Notes under the pieces: model-generated
The model's input: the letters and a program-made list of their open reading frames with translations, nothing else
Told to the model about the DNA's origin: nothing
Database searches by the model: none
In this document: positions 10,548-20,299 of the stretch, one piece after another
Numbering within the stretch: the first letter of the stretch is position 1
Layout: each line of letters opens with the position of its first letter
Translations under genes and position numbers: made by a program
Assembly: GCA_963745975.1 (NCBI GenBank)
Contig: CAVUZJ010000013.1
Location: forward strand, 62,001-126,000
Length of the DNA stretch: 64,000 nucleotides
Direction of reading: 5' to 3'
Source: JAKAWQ01 sp963745975
GTDB lineage: Bacteria; Pseudomonadota; Alphaproteobacteria; Acetobacterales; Acetobacteraceae

Positions 10548-11179
10548 GCGGCCGCCTGCACCGCTTGGGCCGCGGCGAGGATGGCGGCACGGTCGCCGGC
10601 GGCGATCCGGCCTTCGTCCACAAGGGCCCCGCCCATGCCGACGAAGGCGGCGCCGGCGGCGAGGTAGGCGGGCACGTCCTTGGGCGCGATCCCGCCCGTG
10701 GGGCAGAAGGCGACGCCGGGGAAGACGCTCGCGAGCGCCCGGATATGCGCGGGCCCGCCGGCCGAGGAGGCGGGGAAGATCTTCACCACGTCCGCGCCGG
10801 CGGCCAGCGCGGCGCGGACCTCGGTGGGCGTCAGCGCGCCCAGCATGAGTGCCGCGCCGGCCCGCCGGCAGGGGCCGGCGAGCGAGGGATCGACCCAGGG
10901 TGCCACGATGAAGCGGGCGCCGGCGGCGAGGCAGGCTTCGGCGTCCGCGGCGGAGGGAACGGTGCCCGCGCCGACGAGAAGGCCGGGCCCGGCGGCGAGG
11001 CGGCCGATGAGGGCGGGGGCTTCGGGGATGGTGAGCGTGATCTCGAGCACGGAGAGGCCGGCTTCGCGGAGCCAGCGCGCGGCGGTCTCGGCGTGGCGCG
11101 TCTCGCGCGTCCGCAGCACCGGCACGACGCGCACGGCGCGGAGGCGCTCGATCAGGCCGGCTGCGGACAGTTCTCCCAA
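10544..11179 (-). CDS. eda: KDPG/KHG aldolase
   Basis: This 211-residue cytoplasmic aldolase cleaves 2-keto-3-deoxy-6-phosphogluconate to pyruvate and glyceraldehyde 3-phosphate in the Entner-Doudoroff pathway. Visible motifs are VLEITLTIPEA with the catalytic glutamate, GAGTV, the Schiff-base lysine in DVVKIFPAS, and CPTGGI in the phosphate-binding region. The start appears to be TTG at 11179, supported by the strong ribosome site GGAGGGG three bases upstream. It is followed by an overlapping KDG kinase, which supplies its substrate. The operon converges on a sugar-type ABC importer, which may feed it. Confidence 0.92.
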   Translation of the reverse strand: MGELSAAGLIERLRAVRVVPVLRTRETRHAETAARWLREAGLSVLEITLTIPEAPALIGRLAAGPGLLVGAGTVPSAADAEACLAAGARFIVAPWVDPSLAGPCRRAGAALMLGALTPTEVRAALAAGADVVKIFPASSAGGPAHIRALASVFPGVAFCPTGGIAPKDVPAYLAAGAAFVGMGGALVDEGRIAAGDRAAILAAAQAVQAAA

Positions 11180-11215
11180 TTTCCCCTCCGCGTCAGGCGC
11201 AATCGCTGCGCGGGA

Positions 11216-12484
11216 TTATAGAGCGCGGTCCCGGGAGAGGGCGAGGATGCGGGCGATGCCGTCGGCGAAGACCTGGGCGCCGAGGATGATATCCTCGTCC
11301 TTCGTGTCCTCGGCCCAGTGATGGCTGATGCCGCCGATGCTGGGGACGAAGAGCATCGCGGTGGGCATGATGGCGGCGAAGTTCTGCGCGTCGTGGCCGG
11401 CCGCACTCGGCATGCGGGTCCAGGCTCCCGGGGCGAGCGATTCGGCTGCGGCGGCGAATGCGTCGGCGAGCGCGGGCGCCATCGGCGCCGGGCGCGTGTT
11501 CGAGCGCCGTTCGATCGAAACCGTGCAGGGACCCGCGTCGTTCGCCGCGGCGACGAGTGCGGCGAGCGTCTCGTCCATTCGGGTGAGCCGCGCCGGATCG
11601 GTGTCGCGGAACTGGAAGTGCATTTCGGCGCGGCCGGGAATGACGCTCGGCTCGCCGGGCTCGAAGCGCATGCGCCCGGTGGTCCAGACGCTCCGCGGGC
11701 CGGCGACGGCGGGGAAGGCATCGTCGATCGCGACGCAAAGCTTGCAGAGTGCGAGGCCTGCGTCCTTGCGGATCGCCATGCGCGTGGTGCCGGCGTGGTT
11801 CTGCACGCCTTCGGCCGTGATGCGGAAATTGTGCGAGCCCACGATGGCGGTGACGATGCCGATGCGGAGCCCCTCGGAGAAGAGCCGGTCGCCTTGCTCG
11901 ATATGCGCCTCGGCGTAGCCGATATAGCGGCCGGGGGGTAACAGGGCGCGTGGCCGGCCTTCGTAGCCGGCTTCAGCGAGGGCGGTGCGCAAGGGCGTGC
12001 CATCCGTGCGGTGGCGCGCGGCGTCGATCTCCGCTTCGGTGAGCTCTCCGCAGAACGAGCGGCTGCCGAGAAAATGGCCGAACCAGCCTTCCTCGTCCGC
12101 CCAAGCGGCGACGTCGAGGGCGGCGACGTCGAGGGCGGCCGTTGCGCCGGCATCGGCGAGCGCGCGCGCGGCCTCGAGGCCGTAGAGCACGCCGAGCGGC
12201 CCGTCGAGCCGGCCGGCCTCTGGCTGCGATTCGAGATGGGAGCCCACCAGCAGGGCGCGCGCGGCAGGCGAGCGGCCGATAACGTTGCCGATGCCGTCGA
12301 TCTCCGGGGCGAGGCCGGCTTCGGCGAGCCGGTCGGCGAACCAGGCGCGCGCCCTGAGATCGTCGGGGGAGAAGGTCGGCCGGTGCACGCCCGTCCGGTA
12401 GGCGCCGATTGCCGAAAGCGCGTGGAGATCGGCGAGCAGTCTCGCGGGGTCGATCCGGAGCGGGCGGCGAGCGGCGGAGTTCAC
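11216..12484 (-). CDS. M20-type amidohydrolase (N-carbamoyl-amino acid / allantoate amidohydrolase family)
   Basis: This 422-residue zinc hydrolase belongs to the hydantoinase/carbamoylase group of M20. Metal and substrate motifs are GSHLESQPEAGRLDGPLGV near residue 77, the acidic pair in WADEEGWFG near 124, HIEQGDRL near 190, and GHDAQNFA and GGISHHWAED near the C-terminus. The family hydrolyses N-carbamoyl-L-amino acids, ureidoglycolate or allantoate in the cytoplasm. The GTG start overlaps the stop of the patatin gene (GTGA), and about 37 bp separate it from the aldolase start downstream. The exact substrate cannot be told from the sequence. Confidence 0.86.
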   Translation of the reverse strand: MNSAARRPLRIDPARLLADLHALSAIGAYRTGVHRPTFSPDDLRARAWFADRLAEAGLAPEIDGIGNVIGRSPAARALLVGSHLESQPEAGRLDGPLGVLYGLEAARALADAGATAALDVAALDVAAWADEEGWFGHFLGSRSFCGELTEAEIDAARHRTDGTPLRTALAEAGYEGRPRALLPPGRYIGYAEAHIEQGDRLFSEGLRIGIVTAIVGSHNFRITAEGVQNHAGTTRMAIRKDAGLALCKLCVAIDDAFPAVAGPRSVWTTGRMRFEPGEPSVIPGRAEMHFQFRDTDPARLTRMDETLAALVAAANDAGPCTVSIERRSNTRPAPMAPALADAFAAAAESLAPGAWTRMPSAAGHDAQNFAAIMPTAMLFVPSIGGISHHWAEDTKDEDIILGAQVFADGIARILALSRDRAL

Positions 12485-13554
12485 GCCGCCTCGGCCTTGG
12501 GCGCGCGCCGCTCCTTCGCGTGCTCCGCGAAGCTGCCTTTCTTGAGGTACGCGTCGGCTCCCTCCCAGCCGCGCTGGAAGCGGCGCGCAACGCCCGCATG
12601 GGAAAAATCCATCCCGCCCGTCATCGGCGCGTGGGCGTTCGGGATGATGTGGAGATTGCGGAGCGCGCGCCTCAGCATGAGGGCACGGAACTCCGGATTG
12701 TCGCGGAGCTTGCTGGTGGAGGGAATCGCCTCGTCGAGAGTTCGGAGCATGGCGGCATAAGTGTAGCAATCGCCGGTGCCGTAGGACTCCCAAAAACGGT
12801 TCTCGAAGGAGAGTTCCAGGGTCCGGTTCTTGACCTCGAGGAGATTGGCCGGGATCGGCTCCTTCTGTCCGGCGCGGGGAAAGAGGTCGATGACGATGAT
12901 CGGCAGCGTCTCGATCTCTTCCTCGGTGAGGAGATCCAACAAGGGCTGCAGCGGCGTGTTGTCGAAGAGGCCGCCGTCCCAGTAATGGCGCTTGTCGATG
13001 ATCGCCATCGGAAAGCCCGGCGGCAGCGCGCCGCTCGCGAGCACATGCTGCGGGGTGATCGTCTCGCGCGTGTTGAGGAAGCGGACCGAGGAGCCGGTGC
13101 CGACATCCGTCGCGGTCACCGCGAAGCGCATGTGAGCGGGATTGCCGATCTGGTCGAAGTCGCAGATCTCCGCGAGCGTTCGCTCCATCGGGGTGATATC
13201 GCAAAGCGAGGTCCAGCTCGCGAGGCTGAAAAGGTCGGCGCGCAGCCTGTAGAAATTCGGATTGCCGAAGGCGGAGAGCGTTTCCTGGAACATCTCCGGC
13301 AAAAGCGGCACTTCTGGCAGGGTGATCGCCTCCCAGAGGCGCCGGAGGCTTGCCGCGATATCGCCGCCGCGCGCGCCGGCGATGGCGGCGGCGTTGATCG
13401 CCCCGATCGAGACGCCGGTGACGGCGACCGGTTGGTATCCTTCCTCCACCAGCCGGGTGACCGTGCCCCATTCATAGGCGCCGAGCGCGCCGCCGCCTTG
13501 GAGGACGAGGGCGATCGGCTTTTCCGGCGCGATACGGGATTGCTCGTTCATCAT
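12481..13554 (-). CDS. Patatin-like phospholipase family protein
   Basis: This 357-residue protein has the patatin lipase fold. The oxyanion-hole motif GGGALGAYEWG lies at residues 20-30, the nucleophile elbow GVSIG at 47-51 (Ser49), and the dyad aspartate in WDGGLFDNTP near residue 190. Such proteins hydrolyse acyl esters of lipids, though many bacterial members are uncharacterised. A C-terminal DUF3734-like region (LELSFENRFWES) is suggested. It sits between a CoA-transferase gene 7 bp upstream and an overlapping amidohydrolase, so the three appear to be one operon. There is no signal peptide. Confidence 0.88.
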   Translation of the reverse strand: MMNEQSRIAPEKPIALVLQGGGALGAYEWGTVTRLVEEGYQPVAVTGVSIGAINAAAIAGARGGDIAASLRRLWEAITLPEVPLLPEMFQETLSAFGNPNFYRLRADLFSLASWTSLCDITPMERTLAEICDFDQIGNPAHMRFAVTATDVGTGSSVRFLNTRETITPQHVLASGALPPGFPMAIIDKRHYWDGGLFDNTPLQPLLDLLTEEEIETLPIIVIDLFPRAGQKEPIPANLLEVKNRTLELSFENRFWESYGTGDCYTYAAMLRTLDEAIPSTSKLRDNPEFRALMLRRALRNLHIIPNAHAPMTGGMDFSHAGVARRFQRGWEGADAYLKKGSFAEHAKERRAPKAEAA

Positions 13555-13561
13555 CGTCTCC

Positions 13562-14950
13562 TCAGGACGGTCGCGAGGCCGGCCAGCGCGACGGATGGGC
13601 GCCGAGCGGCGCCGGCGGCAGGTCCCAGCGCGACTTCGTCTCGGACATCCGGATCACCGGGCCGAGGAAGCGGAGCCGGCCGATCGGCGAATCGCATTCC
13701 TGCATGTATTGCGCGAGAAAATCCGCCGGGATCGGTGCCGGCGGCCGGAGCGCGCGATCGACGCTTCCCTGCTCCTCGATCAGCATCGCCGTGCGGCAGA
13801 GCGAGACCTGCACGTGCCAGCTTCCGCCTTCGCTCGCGCGGCGGATGAGAGCTGCGAGCGTGCCGACGGCGGCGAGGAAGCCGGTGATATAGTCGTTCGG
13901 ATAGACCATCGGGCAGAGCGCGGGATTGTCGGACGTGCCCTGGCTGCTCGCCATGCCGGTCGCGCACTGGGCGAGCTGCTCGAAGCCCGGACGCGTGCGC
14001 CACGGCCCGGCCGCGCCATAGCAGCTCGTCGAGACGACGACGATGCCGGGCGCGATCTCGGCGAGCGCCTCGGGCGAGAGGCCGAAGCTTGCGATCGCTT
14101 GCGGGCGGTAGCTCTGCGAGAAGACGTCCGTTCCCTTGACCAGCCCGTGCAGCACGGCGAGGTCCGCCGGGCGCTTGAGGTCGAGGAAGGCGGTGCGCTT
14201 GCCGTGCCCGGTGTCGATATCGAAGGGCGGCAGTTGCGGGCGCGACGGGGAATAGACGTGCAGAACGGTCGCACCCTGCTCGGCCAGGCTCTTCGCACAG
14301 GTGGGGCCGGCGATGACGTGCGTGAGGTCGAGCACGCGCACGCCGGAAAGCGGACGCTCGCCGGGCGGAAACGGGCGCGGCGGCGCATCGCCGATGCGAC
14401 CGAGCTCGACCGGCGGCAATTCGGCGATCGCGGCCCCTTGCGGATGCGCCTTCCATTCCGCGGCGCTGCGCACCATCACGCCGCAAAGCCCGCGATCGGC
14501 GATGGCGTCCTCGAGATCGGCGGCATTCCAATCCGCGACCGCGCGGGCGACCGAGCTTGCGCGGTCCGAGCAGCGAAGGAGGTCGAGCAAACCATCGCGC
14601 AGCAGCGGATAGCCGCCGTTGACCATGAGGAACCTTCCATCGCGCGTGGGATAGATGGCGACGGTCGGGTAGTCCGGCTCGGTGAGCGCGATCGGGTAGC
14701 CCCACTGCGTTTGCAGCAGCACGCTCTGCAGAGCCAGCACGGCGGCGCGCACGTCGATCGCCACCTGTTGCGTGCGTCCGCTGCGCATCCGCCAGATCTC
14801 GGCGAAGAGCGCGCCCTCGGCGCCGAGCACGGCGGCGGCGGTCTCGCCGAGCTTGAAGGGCGTGTCCAGAATGGGATCCTTGCCGGTGATCGTGGCGGCG
14901 TCGGCAAGGTCGGGGGAGAGTCCCACGGTTTCGAGCAGTGCGCGCAGCAT
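13562..14950 (-). CDS. CaiB/BaiF class III CoA-transferase
   Basis: This is a 462-residue family III CoA-transferase, which moves CoA between acyl groups. The core is recognisable from LSGVRVLDLTHVIAGPTCAKSL through DTGHGKRTAFLDLKRP, VFSQSYRPQA and CYGAAGPW. By comparison with formyl-CoA transferase as I recall it, the aspartate in QGTSDNPALCP is the likely covalent nucleophile. The protein has about 190 extra N-terminal residues before this core that resemble the family's second-domain material rearranged. It heads a minus-strand operon with patatin and amidohydrolase genes. Donor and acceptor acids are unknown. Confidence 0.84.
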   Translation of the reverse strand: MLRALLETVGLSPDLADAATITGKDPILDTPFKLGETAAAVLGAEGALFAEIWRMRSGRTQQVAIDVRAAVLALQSVLLQTQWGYPIALTEPDYPTVAIYPTRDGRFLMVNGGYPLLRDGLLDLLRCSDRASSVARAVADWNAADLEDAIADRGLCGVMVRSAAEWKAHPQGAAIAELPPVELGRIGDAPPRPFPPGERPLSGVRVLDLTHVIAGPTCAKSLAEQGATVLHVYSPSRPQLPPFDIDTGHGKRTAFLDLKRPADLAVLHGLVKGTDVFSQSYRPQAIASFGLSPEALAEIAPGIVVVSTSCYGAAGPWRTRPGFEQLAQCATGMASSQGTSDNPALCPMVYPNDYITGFLAAVGTLAALIRRASEGGSWHVQVSLCRTAMLIEEQGSVDRALRPPAPIPADFLAQYMQECDSPIGRLRFLGPVIRMSETKSRWDLPPAPLGAHPSRWPASRPS

Positions 14951-15080
14951 CGTTCCCCCTGGAGTCCACAGGACCTAGGGCCGCAGGCGGGTGAACTTGC
15001 GAAAAGTGCCGGGCGAGCCGCTATTTCCTCGGGCCGCTCATGGTGGCATCATTGCGCGGCCGGGGGAAGGGGGTATCCGA

Positions 15081-18000
15081 ATGGACGGCATGGCAGCGCT
15101 GCTGTCCCGGCTTGGTCTTGCCCACTATGCGGCTTCGTTTGCCGCGGCCGAGATCGATCTTGCCGCGCTCAAGCTGCTGAGCGAGGACGACCTCAAGGAA
15201 CTCGGCCTTTCGCTCGGCGCGCGGCGCAAATTGCTGGCCGCCGTCGCCGAGGGGCTCGACGTTGCGCCCGAAGCGGCGGCACCGGCGTCGGTCAAGGAAA
15301 CGGAGCCGGAGCGGCGGCCGCTCACGGTGCTCTTTTGCGACCTCGTCGGCTCGACCGGGCTGACCATGCTGCTCGATCCGGAGGAAATGGGCGATCTCAC
15401 CCGCCGTTTCCAGGATGCGGCGGCCGGCGCGATCGCCCGCTTCGACGGCTTCGTCGATCGTTTCATGGGCGATGGCATGCTCGCCTTCTTCGGCTATCCG
15501 CGGGCGCAGGAGAATGCGGCGGAGCGCGCGGTCCGGGCGGGCCTTGCGATCATCGAGGCGACCGGCCTCCTCACCACCCCGCAAGGCGCCCCGCTCGCGG
15601 TCCGGGTCGCGGTGGCGAGCGGCGTTGCCTTCATCGGTGGGATGATGGCGCATGGCGGCGCCCGCGAGCAGGTTGCCGCGGGCGAAGTCCTGAACCTTGC
15701 CGCGCGCCTCCAGCAGGTCGCGCCGGCCAATTCCGTCGCCGTCTCGGCCGGGACGCGCGAGCTGCTCCACGGATTGTTCGAGCTCGCCGATCTCGGCCTG
15801 CACGATCTCAAGGGGCTGGAGGGGAAGGTGCCGGCGTGGCAGGTGCTGCGCGAGCGCGCCCTTGCCACCCGCTTCGAGGCGTCCGATGGGCGCGCGGTCT
15901 CGCCGCTGGTCGGGCGCGAGGCCGAGGCGGCGCTGCTCGCGCGGCGCTGGGCGGCCGCCTGCGAGGGGGAGGGGCAGCTCGTGCTGCTCTCCGCCGAAGC
16001 GGGCTTGGGAAAGTCGCGGCTGATGCACGAATTGCGCGAGCACGCCGCCGCCCGGCCGCACCTGACCGTGCGCTATCAATGCTCGCCCATGCATACCAAC
16101 AGCGCGCTCCATCCGGTGAGCGCGCAGCTCCGTTTCGCCTCCGGGATCGGTCGCGAGGATGAGCCTAAGGACCAGCTTGCGAAGCTGGCGGCGCTGCTGC
16201 GGCAGGGAACCGAGGACATCGCCGAGGCGCTGTCCTTGCTCGCGGGTCTTCTCTCGATCCCGACTGCGATCCCGACCGCGCTCTCCGATGCGATGGCGGA
16301 GCTTTCGGCCGAGCAGGTGAAGCAGCGGACGCTCAAGGTGCTGATCGAGCAGATGCTGGGACTGGCCAGGCATCAGCCGCTCATGGTCCTGGTCGAGGAC
16401 GCGCACTGGATGGACCCGACGACGCAGGAGCTGATGTCGCTTGCCGTCAACGCCATCAAGGACGTGCCGGTCCTGATCCTGATCACCTATCGTCCGGAGT
16501 TCCAGCACCGCTGGGGCGGCCTGCCGCATGCGACCACGCTGCGCCTCGGGCGGCTGACACGGCCGGAGACGCGCATGCTCGTCACCCACGTGGCGGGCGG
16601 CAAGGAACTGCCGCGCGAGGTGGTGGATCTGGTGATCGCGCGCACGGACGGGGTTCCGCTGTTCGTCGAGGAGCTGACCAAGGCGGTGCTCGGGCTCGGC
16701 GTGCTGGTCGAGCAGGAAGGGCGCTACGTGCTCAAGGGCTCCCTTTCGGGGCTGGCGATTCCGGCGACACTTCGCGATTCGCTCCTGGCGCGGGTGGAGG
16801 GGCTCGCCTCGGCCAAGGAGGTGGCGCAGATCGGCGCCGTTCTCGGGCGGGAGTTTCGCCGTGCGCATCTGGCCGCGATGGCGGCGATCGACGACGCCGC
16901 GATCGAGGAGGGCGTGGGCAAGCTGATGGAGGAAGAGCTGATCCATCAGCACGGATCGCGGGCGCTGGTGAGCTATGTGTTCAAGCACGCGCTGGTGCAG
17001 GAGGCCGCGTATCACACGCTGGTGCAGGCGCGCCGGCGGCAGTTGCACGCGCGCTGCGCGGAGATCCTGCTTCAGCTCTCGCCCGAGCTGGTCGAGGAGC
17101 AGCCGGAGATCCTGGCCCAGCACTACGCGGCCGCCGGCAACTTCCTTGCGGCGGCGGAGCACTGGCTGCTTGCCGGGCGCCGCGCCGCGCGCCACTCCGC
17201 GCACCTGGAGGCGATCGGCCATCTGCGCGCCGGTCTCGCCGCGCTCGAGGAGGTCGAGGAGAGCGACCGCAGCCGGGAGCTCGAGCTTCTGCTTGAGCTC
17301 GAGCTGGGCGTGCCGCTGATCGCGACGCAAGGGTATGCGGCGCGCGAGACCGGGGCCGCGTGGGACCGCGCGCGCGTGCTCGCCGAGCAGCGCGACGACG
17401 GCGAGCGGCTCGCACAGGCGCTCTACGGGCTCTGGGCCGCGAGGGCCTCCGATGGCCACGTGCGCCAGGCGCTCGGCACCGCCGAACGGGTGATCGGCAT
17501 CGCCGAGCGCATCCATGATCCGGAGATCGGCCTCGTCGGCGGACGCATCCGCGGACTGACCTGGTTCATGCTCGGCGATCTGGCGGCCGCGCGCGCGGAT
17601 CTGGAGCGGACGATCGCGGGCTACGAGGCGACGCGGCACGCGGCACTTGCCTTCCGGTTCGGCCAGGATCCGCGGGTCTCGGCGCGCGCCGTGCTGGCGA
17701 CGGTGCTGGCGCTCGAGGGCGAGCCCGAGGCGGCGCGGGAGATGGGGCGGCTGGCCACGGAGGAGGCGAGGGCGCTCCGCCACACCAATTCCCAGGCGTA
17801 CTCGCTCGCGTACGGCGCCTGCATGGCCGCGTGGATGCAGGGCGATCCCGGCGAGACGGCGGTTCTCGCCGAGCAGCTCGCGCTGCTTGCGCGGGAGAAC
17901 CGGATGCGGCTTTGGGGCGCCTACGGCAACTCGTTTCGCGGCTGGGCGCTGGTCGAGAGCGGACGGGTTGCGGCCGGGCTCGCGCTCATCGAGGAGGCGC

Positions 18001-18335
18001 TCGCGTCCTTTCGGGATGTGGGCTCGGGAATCTACGAGCCGATGCACCGGGGTCTCTATGCCGCGGCACTCGCGCGTGCCGGAAGGCCGGGGGCAGCCGG
18101 TGCCGCGATCGAGGAGGCGTACGCCGAGGCGCGCCGGCGCGAGGAGATCTGGTGCCTGCCCGAGCTGCTGCGGCTGAAGGCGCGGATCGCGCTTGCCGGG
18201 CGGCCGGGCGACGAGGCGGCCGCCGAGCTTGCGCTCGCGTCGGCGATCGAAGCGGCGCGCGAGCACCGCCTGCCGCTCTGGGAGGCCAAGGCCAAGGCGG
18301 ATCTTGGCGGCCTGAGGCACGGCGCGGCGGCCTGA
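15081..18335 (+). CDS. SAM domain - class III nucleotidyl cyclase - AAA ATPase - TPR protein
   Basis: This 1084-residue protein combines an N-terminal sterile alpha motif (SAM) domain (about residues 1-60), a class III adenylate/guanylate cyclase catalytic domain (about 82-250; TVLFCDLVGST and FMGDGMLAFFG), an AAA/NACHT-like ATPase (Walker A AEAGLGKSRLM near 305; Walker B-like LVEDAHWMD) and a long C-terminal TPR-like helical region. The metal-binding aspartates of the cyclase appear in FCDLV and GDGM. Such proteins are thought to couple protein-protein sensing to cAMP or cGMP synthesis. I chose ATG 15081 because a purine-rich GGGGGAAGGGGG precedes it; the frame is open 30 codons further upstream. 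It is monocistronic and diverges from the CoA-transferase operon. Confidence 0.9.
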   Translation: MDGMAALLSRLGLAHYAASFAAAEIDLAALKLLSEDDLKELGLSLGARRKLLAAVAEGLDVAPEAAAPASVKETEPERRPLTVLFCDLVGSTGLTMLLDPEEMGDLTRRFQDAAAGAIARFDGFVDRFMGDGMLAFFGYPRAQENAAERAVRAGLAIIEATGLLTTPQGAPLAVRVAVASGVAFIGGMMAHGGAREQVAAGEVLNLAARLQQVAPANSVAVSAGTRELLHGLFELADLGLHDLKGLEGKVPAWQVLRERALATRFEASDGRAVSPLVGREAEAALLARRWAAACEGEGQLVLLSAEAGLGKSRLMHELREHAAARPHLTVRYQCSPMHTNSALHPVSAQLRFASGIGREDEPKDQLAKLAALLRQGTEDIAEALSLLAGLLSIPTAIPTALSDAMAELSAEQVKQRTLKVLIEQMLGLARHQPLMVLVEDAHWMDPTTQELMSLAVNAIKDVPVLILITYRPEFQHRWGGLPHATTLRLGRLTRPETRMLVTHVAGGKELPREVVDLVIARTDGVPLFVEELTKAVLGLGVLVEQEGRYVLKGSLSGLAIPATLRDSLLARVEGLASAKEVAQIGAVLGREFRRAHLAAMAAIDDAAIEEGVGKLMEEELIHQHGSRALVSYVFKHALVQEAAYHTLVQARRRQLHARCAEILLQLSPELVEEQPEILAQHYAAAGNFLAAAEHWLLAGRRAARHSAHLEAIGHLRAGLAALEEVEESDRSRELELLLELELGVPLIATQGYAARETGAAWDRARVLAEQRDDGERLAQALYGLWAARASDGHVRQALGTAERVIGIAERIHDPEIGLVGGRIRGLTWFMLGDLAAARADLERTIAGYEATRHAALAFRFGQDPRVSARAVLATVLALEGEPEAAREMGRLATEEARALRHTNSQAYSLAYGACMAAWMQGDPGETAVLAEQLALLARENRMRLWGAYGNSFRGWALVESGRVAAGLALIEEALASFRDVGSGIYEPMHRGLYAAALARAGRPGAAGAAIEEAYAEARRREEIWCLPELLRLKARIALAGRPGDEAAAELALASAIEAAREHRLPLWEAKAKADLGGLRHGAAA

Positions 18336-18356
18336 GCGCGGCTTTCGGCCGTTGCC

Positions 18357-19643
18357 TTAGCTTTCGACGAGCCATTCCCATTCGGTGGCGAATCTTGCCG
18401 CGGCAAGGCCGAGCGCCATCGCGCCGACGACGAAGCCGCCGAGCACGCCCGCGTGCAAAGCTGCGATCACCTTTCCCTGTTCGAAGAAGACCACCGTCTG
18501 GAAGGCGAAGGTGCCCGGGACCATGATGATGATGCCGGGCACCGTGAGGGCGATGCGCGGGGCGACCTTGGCAAGGTGCTGAGGGCGAGGGCGCCATTGC
18601 ACGAGCGATGCGAGAAGGCCCACGGCGAGCGCGCCGATGAGCGTCGCGGGCGCAAGTGCCAGCCCCGCGTCGTGAAGGCCCAGCCGCAATTCGTTGCCGA
18701 CGAGTGCGAGGCCCGCGACGGCGAACGCGGTACGCCAGGCGCTGTTGTAGAGGATGGCGAAGCCGCATCCGCCGGCAGCACTTGCGAGGGCACGAAGGAC
18801 GAGGCGGGTCGCTTCGCTTGTCGCGGGGGGAGGCGGCGGGGTGGCCGTCAGGCCGGCGAGGCTTGCGATCATGCCGAGGCCGAAGGCGCCGGCGAGCAGG
18901 ATCATCGCGGCGTAGGCGAAGCGCGTGACGGCGGCCTCGGTCTGGTGCTGCATGAGATCGAGCAGTGAAGCGACCAGCGGGAATCCCGGCACCAGGAAGA
19001 GCACCGAAGAGATGAAGCCTGCGGCGTGGGCGGGAGTGGCGATGCCGAGGCGGGCGAGCAGTGCGACCACCAGGCAATAGAGTCCGGAAGCGAGCATGGC
19101 GCAGAGCGCGGTGGTCGCGTACTGGTTGATCCGCCGCCCGAGCAGCAGCGAGCGCGCGGCCTGTCCGGTCGCGCCGGCGAGGGCGCTGGCGACGATCTCG
19201 ATCAGGCCGCCGTCGTTGAGATAGGAGAAGGCGCCGGACGCGGCGCCGACCGCGGCGGCCGTCAGCAGGAGCGGATGCAGCGGCTTCGCCCGTTCGATCG
19301 CGTCGAGCCGCGCCGCGATCGCGGGCGGAGCGACGCCCGGCTCGGCGGATCGGGCGAGATGCTCGAGCGCGCCGATGCGGAAGGCGTTGACGCCGATCGG
19401 GGCGATCTCGGCCACGCGCGTGAGCTCGGCCCCGCCGCCGCGCACCGTCACCGCCATGGTGCCGAGCGCGATGCGGGCGGCGAGCTGTTCGACGCCCATG
19501 GCGCGCGCGAGGGTTGCCATCCATTGCCGGACGCGGAAGGCGGCGTCGCCGCTGCGCAGCAGCAGTGCCGCGAAGCGGAGCAGGCATTCGAGGCGAGAGG
19601 CGAGCTCGGCCTTCGCGCGGTCTTCACTGATGCCCGGCGGCAT
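18357..19643 (-). CDS. Threonine/serine exporter ThrE family protein
   Basis: This 428-residue inner-membrane protein has both ThrE halves fused. The N-terminal cytoplasmic region (about 1-115, LARAMGVEQLAARIALGT) matches the ThrE hydrolase-like part. It is followed by about ten transmembrane helices, including VLFLVPGFPLVASLLDLM and the second-half motif VPGIIIMVPGTFAFQTVVFF. In Corynebacterium the family exports threonine and serine; the role in this organism is inferred only from family. The stop is 22 bp from the convergent cyclase stop and a DUF3429 gene lies just upstream on the same strand, possibly cotranscribed. Confidence 0.87.
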   Translation of the reverse strand: MPPGISEDRAKAELASRLECLLRFAALLLRSGDAAFRVRQWMATLARAMGVEQLAARIALGTMAVTVRGGGAELTRVAEIAPIGVNAFRIGALEHLARSAEPGVAPPAIAARLDAIERAKPLHPLLLTAAAVGAASGAFSYLNDGGLIEIVASALAGATGQAARSLLLGRRINQYATTALCAMLASGLYCLVVALLARLGIATPAHAAGFISSVLFLVPGFPLVASLLDLMQHQTEAAVTRFAYAAMILLAGAFGLGMIASLAGLTATPPPPPATSEATRLVLRALASAAGGCGFAILYNSAWRTAFAVAGLALVGNELRLGLHDAGLALAPATLIGALAVGLLASLVQWRPRPQHLAKVAPRIALTVPGIIIMVPGTFAFQTVVFFEQGKVIAALHAGVLGGFVVGAMALGLAAARFATEWEWLVES

Positions 19644-19655
19644 GGGGATGTGCCG

Positions 19656-20132
19656 CTACAGCACGATGGTGGCGCCGATGAGCCGCAGCACCAGCACGGT
19701 GGTGAGGACGGCGACGATGATCACCGAATGGGCCCAGCGCAGCCACATGTAACCGTGGGGCACCAGCGCGCGGCGCTGCCCGGCTGCCTCCGCGACGGCG
19801 GTTGCGATGAAGGCGGCGATCAGCAGAAGGAGGCCGGCCCAGGAAGGGAGGAGCAGGGCGATCCAGCCGGCGAGCGCGGGTGCGGTGCCGAGTGCCAGCC
19901 GCAATCGTTCGGTTTCCGGCGGCGGGGCGGTGGCGCTCGGGGCGGTGGCGCTCGGGGTGAGAGCGAAGCCCCAGTGCACCGCGCCGAGGAAGGCGAGCGT
20001 CACCGCGCCGTAGCCGACGAGGGCGGGCAGCGCCCAGACCGCGGCGCGGGTGAGGCTCTCGAAGCCGCAGAAGAGGAAGGGGAGCAGCCCGGCCAGGCCG
20101 AGCAGCGTCACCAGCAGGGGCGTTCGGTTCAT
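19656..20132 (-). CDS. DUF3429 domain integral membrane protein
   Basis: This small 158-residue membrane protein has about five hydrophobic helices. It starts MNRTPLLVTLLGLAGLLPFL and contains YGAVTLAFLGAVHWG, the hallmark of the DUF3429 family. The ATG at 20132 follows a GAGGAAG ribosome site. Function is unknown. It lies 12 bp before the ThrE-like gene on the same strand and diverges from a Crp/Fnr-family regulator, whose operator may lie in the 167 bp between them. There is an SATAPSATAP repeat in a loop near residue 58. Confidence 0.8.
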   Translation of the reverse strand: MNRTPLLVTLLGLAGLLPFLFCGFESLTRAAVWALPALVGYGAVTLAFLGAVHWGFALTPSATAPSATAPPPETERLRLALGTAPALAGWIALLLPSWAGLLLLIAAFIATAVAEAAGQRRALVPHGYMWLRWAHSVIIVAVLTTVLVLRLIGATIVL

Positions 20133-20299
20133 CGTTGCTTCCTCGACTGGACGACGGTTGGGGCCGGAGCGGGGTGCGGCGCTCTTGCGGGTCGGTTCGG
20201 TTGCCGACCAAGATCGCGGGCGGACCGCTCGGAGTCCGCGCGCGGCGAACCAAAGGGAGACCGTCGCTGGAAGAGCCATCCGATCCGAACCGCTCGGGC